Assembly: GCA_019057355.1 (NCBI GenBank)
Contig: DXJM01000420.1
Coordinates: 1 to 12,083, forward strand
DNA: 12,083 nt
Reading direction: 5' to 3'
Source of the DNA: Promethearchaeota archaeon
GTDB taxonomy: Archaea; Asgardarchaeota; Lokiarchaeia; Sigyniarchaeales; SOKP01
The notes under the pieces were generated by a model that searched no databases, was not told the origin of the DNA, and saw nothing but the letters and a program-made list of their open reading frames with translations. Positions 7,497 to 12,083 of this stretch are shown piece after piece. A program made the translations under genes and the position numbers. Every line of letters starts with the position of its first letter. The stretch's first letter is position 1.

Positions 7497-7925
7497 TTAC
7501 AATTTCATGAGCATTACCCTTGATTGGGGATCTTCGGAACGGAATATTTTTTTTTTTATTTCTAACACGTAGACTTCTGCCGTAATTGAGATGATGGAAG
7601 GTTGACTTAAATGACCACCAATAACACTTAAATCCTCTCTTCCTAAATTAACATGGAGATGGATAATTGGTTCATCTTGATTATAGGTGATATTGCCCAT
7701 GCAAGAGATTAATTCGAATGATTCTTCAAATGATTTGAAATGATATTCCTTTTTATGAAGATCAAAAAATCCTAAGGTGGCTTTTTTTAATGCCCCAATA
7801 ACATTAACAAGTCCTGATATAATTTTATAACTCATTACCATTTCCTTAATTGCATCAATTAAATCTTCATCGGGTAATACTTTAGCAAGAATAACCCTTC
7901 CAACATTATCTACGATACTATCCAC
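7497..7925 (-). CDS. PPC/DUF296 domain protein
   Basis: The whole 142-residue protein is a PPC (plant and prokaryote conserved, DUF296) domain. In plants this domain follows AT-hooks, while prokaryotic members are stand-alone trimers of unknown role. Key features are the LPDEDLIDAI start segment (17-26), GLVNVIGALKKATLGFFDL (38-56), SFEESFELISCMGNI (65-79), HLHVNLG with H89 and H91, and GGHL with H105. The three histidines match the metal site seen in prokaryotic PPC structures. A final ITAEVYVLEI strand follows. There is no AT-hook. The start is GTG at 7925, and an in-frame stop a few codons upstream excludes a longer form. It lies 15 bases upstream of GTPase copy 2, in the middle of the GTPase block. 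DNA binding is often stated in annotation of this family but is not shown by this sequence. Confidence 0.93.
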   Translation of the reverse strand: MDSIVDNVGRVILAKVLPDEDLIDAIKEMVMSYKIISGLVNVIGALKKATLGFFDLHKKEYHFKSFEESFELISCMGNITYNQDEPIIHLHVNLGREDLSVIGGHLSQPSIISITAEVYVLEIKKKIFRSEDPQSRVMLMKL

Positions 7926-7954
7926 TTTGGTTCAGTTATTAGGATTTATTTTTA

Positions 7955-7996
7955 ACATGTTTAACTATCATTCATTATAAAAGGTTATACATGTTT
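7955..7996. promoter_or_regulatory. Paired ACATGTTT motifs flanking a TATA-like box, upstream of the PPC gene
   Basis: The octamer ACATGTTT occurs at 7955-7962 and again at 7989-7996 in the same orientation, 34 bases apart, each with a palindromic ACATGT core. Between them, at 7975-7986, the minus strand reads CCTTTTATAATG, a plausible TATA box about 50 bases before the GTG at 7925. Paired sites on both sides of a TATA box would suit a repressor, but chance is possible in AT-rich DNA. Confidence 0.35.
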
Positions 7997-8021
7997 TCAT
8001 AAAAAAACATTACTAAAGCCT

Positions 8022-8567
8022 CTAATCCTCCTTTTTCTTCCTTCTCAGGATGTGAAAAACCAGTTTTTTAAATGCCTCTTCAACATTATCTCCATATTTA
8101 GCACTCGTTTCCATATATTCAATACAATTTAAGTGGTTAGATAAATCTTCCCCTTCTTGTCTTGATATGGATCGAATTTCTTTCAAGTCCAATTTATTAC
8201 CTATTAATAGATAGTCATTTCCTTTAGGATTACTCGAATATTTTAAATAATCCCTGTACCATACGGATTCAATATTGGTTAAAGTCGTAGAGCGAGTGAG
8301 ATCAAACACGAAAAGTGCTCCAGAACATCCTTGAAAAAACAAAACTCTGGATAGTGCATATTTATCTTGTGCTGCTAAATCCCATAAGATTAATCGAGTA
8401 TCTACATCAAATTCATCCACGTATACATCCTTAGTTAGAATGTTTACGCCTAGCGTGGGTTTATAATCTTCTTTAAATGAGTGTTCGGTATATTGGTTAA
8501 TTAAACTCGTTTTTCCTGCAGCAGCATCACCTAAAACTACTAATTTGAGTATGAATTGTCTCCTCAT
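8022..8567 (-). CDS. Rab/Ras-like small GTPase with altered G3 motif (copy 3)
   Basis: This 181-residue GTPase has G1 GDAAAGKTS (13-21), switch I T38 in KPTLGVNI, G4 NKLD (124-127) and G5 ETSAK (153-157). G3 is WDLAAQD (62-68). The glycine of DxxGQ, invariant across small GTPases and equivalent to Ras Gly60, is Ala66, while the catalytic Gln67 remains. The codon is GCA, preceded by another GCA for Ala65. In Ras, Gly60 to Ala blocks the GTP-induced conformational change, so this protein may switch poorly or work as a GDP/GEF-trapping form; that transfer is inference. The reading frame is otherwise intact with no decay. The C terminus is strongly basic then acidic (RRKKKED), with no cysteine, so any membrane contact would have to be electrostatic. 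It is the first gene of the minus-strand block, facing the MoxR gene across a divergent promoter region. Confidence 0.95.
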   Translation of the reverse strand: MRRQFILKLVVLGDAAAGKTSLINQYTEHSFKEDYKPTLGVNILTKDVYVDEFDVDTRLILWDLAAQDKYALSRVLFFQGCSGALFVFDLTRSTTLTNIESVWYRDYLKYSSNPKGNDYLLIGNKLDLKEIRSISRQEGEDLSNHLNCIEYMETSAKYGDNVEEAFKKLVFHILRRKKKED

Positions 8568-8604
8568 TGCATGAATAGACTCTTCTGAGTAAGTATTATA
8601 ACCA

Positions 8605-8610
8605 TATATA
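8605..8610 (-). promoter_or_regulatory. Candidate TATA box for the minus-strand GTPase block
   Basis: On the minus strand the sequence reads CTAATATATATGG, with the TATATA core about 38 bases upstream of the ATG at 8567. It would leave a leader of roughly ten bases. It is one of two TATA-like elements in the 151-base divergent region. Confidence 0.4.
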
Positions 8611-8673
8611 TTAGAACCTTAAATAGTTTTATTTTTCTTGATACTTGATGAGAAAAGTTAATTACACCACGAG

Positions 8674-8679
8674 TATATA
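8674..8679 (+). promoter_or_regulatory. Candidate TATA box for the MoxR gene pair
   Basis: GAGTATATAG stands about 40 bases upstream of the ATG at 8719, with no other TATA-like element so well placed. A start site some 25 bases downstream would leave a leader of about 15 bases. No Shine-Dalgarno site precedes the gene. Confidence 0.4.
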
Positions 8680-8718
8680 GATTAATTAGGAAAATAATAA
8701 AGATATCCTGAAATTACG

Positions 8719-9627
8719 ATGGCGGAAAAAGTGGAGATATCCGGTGTGGAATTAATCTTGTCTGAACCTGCAAAAGTGAAAATGGAATGGGTTGGAAATG
8801 AGGACCTGATCAATCAATTAAAAGCCGCATGGTTAGTAGTGGATGATAAAGACATTCCCCTTAATCCTAGAATAATTGGAAGACCTGGTATCGGAAAAAC
8901 GACCTTGGCCTATGCGACAGGGAAGCGAATGGAGAAAGACGTATACATTTTTCAATGTACGATGGATACAAGACCCGAGGATTTATTAATAAGTCCCGTG
9001 ATTTCTTCAAAAAATGAGATAAAATATGTTGCAAGCTCTTTGGTATCAGCAATGATAAAGGGGGGAATCTGCTTATTAGATGAGGGTAACCGGATGAGTG
9101 AAAAAAGCTGGGCATCTTTAGCTCCTTTAATGGATAAACGACGATATGTTGAAAGCATCATAGCTGGAATTAGGATTTATGCGAATGAAGAGTTCAGATT
9201 GTGTGTCACGATGAATAGCGATAGCAGTACTTATGAAATACCCGAATATATCTCAAGTCGGCTCAATCCACGAATATCTGTTGAATTTCCAAACAAGATA
9301 GACGAGCTGAAAATCCTAAAATATAACTTGCCTTTTGCTTCCGATCAAATTTTGGAGTATTGCGTCGAGTTCTTACAAAACAGCCACGATCATGGTGAGC
9401 CCACTACCATAAGGGATGGAATTAATATTTTACGCTATTACATGAAATCAAGAATCATGAATAATAAAAAGAAGGAATCCTTGAACAAAAAAGAGTTCAA
9501 GCAAACAATATCTCACATTTTAGATGATCTTGCTATCAAGTTTTGCCCAGATGAGTATGAAGAATTTCTCAAGGAAAAAGATGATACCATCAGGGAGGTG
9601 TTTAAAATTTTTAATGAAGATGAATAG
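8719..9627 (+). CDS. MoxR-type AAA+ ATPase (AAA_5 / CbbQ-NorQ-like)
   Basis: MoxR-type ATPases act as chaperones that remodel a partner, usually with a von Willebrand A protein. Here Walker A is GRPGIGKTT (54-62), Walker B is GICLLDEGNRM with D121 and E122, and the sensor 1 asparagine is N166 in CVTMNSD. Arginine-finger candidates are R181 and R185 in SSRLNPRI. The phrase STYEIPEYISSRL corresponds to the family's signature around the finger, where others have an L-P-E-A-F-x-x-R-F motif. The C-terminal 90 residues are a helical lid rich in Lys and Glu. At 302 residues the protein is a typical single-module MoxR. ATG at 8719 is the clear start. The stop is 28 bases before the next gene, so the two form a unit, which suggests that the large protein is its partner or substrate. 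Confidence 0.92.
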   Translation: MAEKVEISGVELILSEPAKVKMEWVGNEDLINQLKAAWLVVDDKDIPLNPRIIGRPGIGKTTLAYATGKRMEKDVYIFQCTMDTRPEDLLISPVISSKNEIKYVASSLVSAMIKGGICLLDEGNRMSEKSWASLAPLMDKRRYVESIIAGIRIYANEEFRLCVTMNSDSSTYEIPEYISSRLNPRISVEFPNKIDELKILKYNLPFASDQILEYCVEFLQNSHDHGEPTTIRDGINILRYYMKSRIMNNKKKESLNKKEFKQTISHILDDLAIKFCPDEYEEFLKEKDDTIREVFKIFNEDE

Positions 9628-9655
9628 TCAAAAAACATGAAATGACTCCTTTCGC

Positions 9656-11650
9656 ATGGATGTAAAACCCTATATTAAATATAAAAACCTTTACGTGATA
9701 CCCACATTTCATTCGAGAATAGAGTTCGCCAAACTGGTAAATCAGGCCTTTTTTCGAGTATCTCCCGATTTAATCGCTATTGAACTACCAAACAATATCA
9801 GAAATGAAGTCATGGAGGCTGTAAAAAGGTTACCCTATTTATCATTGTTAGGGTATGCGGATACCTTAAATCCAAAGCTACTTAACTTTATTCCAATTGA
9901 TCCAGGAGATTCGATCATAGAATCCATTAAATTAGGGCTGGAATTTAATATTCCTATTGAATTTATTGATTTATCGCTTACCGACTACAAGCCACAAACA
10001 TATAACCTTCCAGATGACTATTCCATCAACAAGATTGGATTACAGGTATTTTATCAGGAGCTTTCTGAAATATTTTATCCCGATGACCTGAAAAAAAGAA
10101 ATGAATTTTTACCTACCATTAATCTGGAGGCTTTTTTAAAGAATCAAGGAAAAATGGAAGAAAAACATGATTATCGAGCCAAGGACGTTATAAGAGAGCA
10201 ATACATGGCATCACACCTTTTAAAAATGATGCGTTTGTATCACAGGATCTTATTTATCGTAGGAATGGCTCATTGGGAAAATATCAAGTACTTTCTCGAT
10301 AATCCTGAAAAGATCAAAAATGTCGAAATTGATCTCGTGCCATTCAAGTACCTCGAAATTTACAATATTAGGAGCCAGGATGCACGGTTTCTTCTCAAAG
10401 AATTGCCATACAATACATACAGGTGGGTAAAATTCAAGAAAAAACATTTTAACAACATACTTGATAAGGCGGAATCCTCAGAGCAGGTAAACGAACTCTT
10501 GATCGCTTTTGATAAAGTTGAATTAGTTAGAAACATTTTGATCAAAGCTAAAAGAACCTATGAAGATGAATTTAAAGAAATTGTGGACTTGCATAGACTT
10601 AAAATGCTATTTCAATATTTAAGAAATCTATCTCTAACTGAAAAGCGTTTGGTGCCGGATTTATTACACTTATTAATCGCGGCTAAAAATGTTGTCGATG
10701 ATGATTATGGATGGAAAGTATTTGACAAGGCAATACAATATCCTTACGATGATGATAGCAAGAATTATGAGACCATGGAATTGAACTCATTAGGTGGTAT
10801 CGATCCTAATGGAAGAACTGTTAAACTTAGGCACCGTTCGACCTACGTGAGGGACACTAATAAAGAACCAAATCCACTTAAAAAAAGACCACATGAAAAA
10901 TATCCTGGCGAATGGAGGGATGAATGGGAAAAAGGAAAGTGGCAAGCTGTTTCCTATCCTCCAGAAGACGTGAAAGAAGAAGATTATTTTTCGTTCATTC
11001 GGAAGAAAGGAAAAAAGAATTTAAAAAGTCGGAGAACTAATGTTGAAGAGTTTAAAGCAAGTTTTATGGATGGAATTGCAATAAAGGAAACGATCAGGAA
11101 TTGGGCGTTTGAAAAAAAAATTTACGTCAGAAATGAACAGCAACTCCAGGGTAATATAGACACGCTTATAGTCATATTTGATAAGGATGATGGAGAAGTG
11201 GAAAAATATCCTTATAAGATCGATTGGTGGGCTGAACATGATAAGGAAAGCAATTTAGCTTTGTATTCTACAAATCCCGGAAATTTTTTATTAGGTCCTG
11301 GTATTTCACGTGTTGAGATAGGTGGCTTGCTGTCTATTTTTCCCCCTCATCCTCACCGCGAGGTCTTTCATGAATACATGGACCATGAATATCTTGATAC
11401 CATGAATAAAGCAGAACGCCTTTTAAAAGCGGGCATCATTTACTCAAAAGAACGATACATCTTGCATGTCGCTACTGAACCTCCAAGAAAATATTTTTAT
11501 TCGATAGCAGGAAAAAAAAATAGAGAATTAATACACGTTCCACTAGATACCTTTAATCAAGATTCTCTCAAGACGATCAAGCACGTCCATATTTTAGCAG
11601 GGAAAGACAAGAGAAAGATTGCACATGAGTACATAATTCTTGAGGAGTAA
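9656..11650 (+). CDS. TraB/TIKI (DUF5682-like) N-terminal domain protein with unassigned C-terminal half
   Basis: The first 230 residues resemble the TraB/TIKI/ChaN hydrolase-like superfamily, close to DUF5682 proteins of bacterial MoxR loci. Shared features are VIPTFHSR (14-21, H19, with Pro where relatives have Gly), PDLIAIELP (37-45, E43), FIPIDPGD (78-85), EFIDLS (102-107) and FIVGMAHWENI (H206). TIKI proteins are metalloproteases with two such histidine motifs and an acidic residue, but activity here is unproven. Residues about 225-375 are helical. About 380-460 is rich in Lys, Arg, Glu and Pro. From about 455 to 664 lies a compact-looking region with DGIAIKETIRNW (472-483), YKIDWWAEHD, GPGISRVEIGG and FPPHPHREVFHEY, which I cannot assign. 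No signal peptide or membrane segment is visible, so it appears cytosolic. ATG at 9656 is the start; nearby upstream ATGs are out of frame. Confidence 0.85.
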   Translation: MDVKPYIKYKNLYVIPTFHSRIEFAKLVNQAFFRVSPDLIAIELPNNIRNEVMEAVKRLPYLSLLGYADTLNPKLLNFIPIDPGDSIIESIKLGLEFNIPIEFIDLSLTDYKPQTYNLPDDYSINKIGLQVFYQELSEIFYPDDLKKRNEFLPTINLEAFLKNQGKMEEKHDYRAKDVIREQYMASHLLKMMRLYHRILFIVGMAHWENIKYFLDNPEKIKNVEIDLVPFKYLEIYNIRSQDARFLLKELPYNTYRWVKFKKKHFNNILDKAESSEQVNELLIAFDKVELVRNILIKAKRTYEDEFKEIVDLHRLKMLFQYLRNLSLTEKRLVPDLLHLLIAAKNVVDDDYGWKVFDKAIQYPYDDDSKNYETMELNSLGGIDPNGRTVKLRHRSTYVRDTNKEPNPLKKRPHEKYPGEWRDEWEKGKWQAVSYPPEDVKEEDYFSFIRKKGKKNLKSRRTNVEEFKASFMDGIAIKETIRNWAFEKKIYVRNEQQLQGNIDTLIVIFDKDDGEVEKYPYKIDWWAEHDKESNLALYSTNPGNFLLGPGISRVEIGGLLSIFPPHPHREVFHEYMDHEYLDTMNKAERLLKAGIIYSKERYILHVATEPPRKYFYSIAGKKNRELIHVPLDTFNQDSLKTIKHVHILAGKDKRKIAHEYIILEE

Positions 11651-11917
11651 ATAGTAATAATATTTTTCTCCCAAAATTTTAGACAATCAAAAATCCTAGA
11701 AGCAACCTGCATAGATTAAAGCAAATTATTATAAAAATAATACCTGTAAAAATTTTGGTACAATTTAAAGAAGCCGTACCTCACGTGTTAAGGACATTGA
11801 AATCCCTTATTTTTCTTTGGTTTCCTATTTTGAGAATGAGAGTGTTCGATTTTTTTTTGATACTTTTCTTTTTAGTTAAAATTCTTCCCTTTTTGACACC
11901 ATGTACATGATGTAATC
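11651..11917. other. Intergenic region, no gene seen
   Basis: No credible reading frame or RNA gene was found. A long T run at 11850-11858 followed by further T-rich sequence could end plus-strand transcripts from the MoxR pair, as archaeal terminators are often simple T tracts. A minus-strand frame across 11779-11916 is open, but it has no start codon at its upstream end and low-complexity lysine content. Confidence 0.55.
11850..11877 (+). terminator. Possible T-rich terminator after the MoxR/TraB-like pair
   Basis: TTTTTTTTT is followed within 20 bases by CTTTTCTTTTTAG. It lies 200 bases after the stop at 11650, which is rather far for a terminator, but it is the strongest T tract in the region. 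Confidence 0.3.
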
Positions 11918-12083
11918 CTATCTACTACCAACCTTTATTGTTCCTCTAATATTTAGTTTTGTTTTTACCTCTTCAACTAACCCCAGAACCCTCTGATCGG
12001 TCACTTTTTTAACACCAAATATCAGATGCAATAAGGGTCCCGAAATAAAGTACAACAGCAAATTGGTAACAATCATTATTTCA
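11918..12083 (-). CDS. 3' end of a minus-strand frame, possibly a truncated M48-like membrane protein
   Basis: The frame enters from the right edge and ends at a TAG (11918-11920), leaving 54 visible codons. It starts with a hydrophobic segment (IVTNLLLYFISGPLLHLIFG), followed by GVKKVTDQRVLGLVEEVKTK and LNIRGTIKVGSR. A membrane segment followed by a V-x-D-x-x-V-x-x-L-V-E-E-V-x-x-x-L-x-I pattern is what M48 (HtpX/Ste24-like) peptidases show just before the catalytic part. Here the frame stops at that point, and I see no HExxH motif in any minus-strand frame downstream. It may be a truncated pseudogene or an unrelated small membrane protein. The family link rests on a short stretch and is tentative. 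Confidence 0.45.
   Translation of the reverse strand, partial: EIMIVTNLLLYFISGPLLHLIFGVKKVTDQRVLGLVEEVKTKLNIRGTIKVGSR

Noticed and set aside
11671..11758. Inverted copies of CCAAAATTTTA and TAAAAATTTTGG about 65 bases apart
   Set aside because: Mostly a self-complementary AAAATTTT core, which is expected by chance in DNA this AT-rich.

Overview
This window looks like a piece of an AT-rich archaeal chromosome, most probably from an Asgard archaeon (Promethearchaeota, Lokiarchaeia-like). The reasons are several Rab/Ras-like small GTPases, a two-domain archaeal Cdc48 with a proteasome-docking tail, a phosphoseryl-tRNA(Sec) kinase (which implies selenocysteine use, known in Lokiarchaeota), a longin-like protein and a V4R (TRAPP/Bet3-fold) protein, all with short AT-rich spacers and few Shine-Dalgarno sites. 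The taxonomic call is inference from gene content.

Layout. Positions 111-740 (+) encode a probable longin-like plus winged-helix protein. Positions 1029-2130 (+) hold a tight pair: a GIY-YIG nuclease-domain protein and PSTK. Positions 2246-4513 (+) encode Cdc48/p97. It ends 1 bp away from a converging aminotransferase gene (4515-5666, -). Upstream of the aminotransferase on the minus strand is a block, read from 8567 down to 5743: a small GTPase with an altered G3 motif, a PPC/DUF296 protein, a second GTPase, a V4R-like protein and a third GTPase. The last two are separated by 1 bp, and the GTPase and PPC gene by 15 bp. A divergent intergenic region (8568-8718) then leads into a plus-strand pair: a MoxR-type AAA+ ATPase (8719-9627) and a 664-residue protein (9656-11650) with a TraB/TIKI/DUF5682-like N-terminal domain and a C-terminal half I cannot assign. 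The last 430 bases are non-coding except for the 3' end of a minus-strand reading frame entering from the right edge. It resembles the membrane-anchored front of an M48 peptidase but stops early.

How it fits together. The minus-strand block suggests a membrane-trafficking-like or signalling module: three paralogous GTPases next to a V4R protein, whose fold relatives in TRAPP act on Rab GTPases. None of the GTPases has a C-terminal prenylation cysteine. The MoxR pair resembles bacterial MoxR-TraB/DUF5682-vWA systems, but no vWA partner is visible here. It is the best candidate for a poorly described system, together with the GTPase carrying Ala in place of the invariant switch II Gly. Family assignments come from motif recognition alone; no database search was run.
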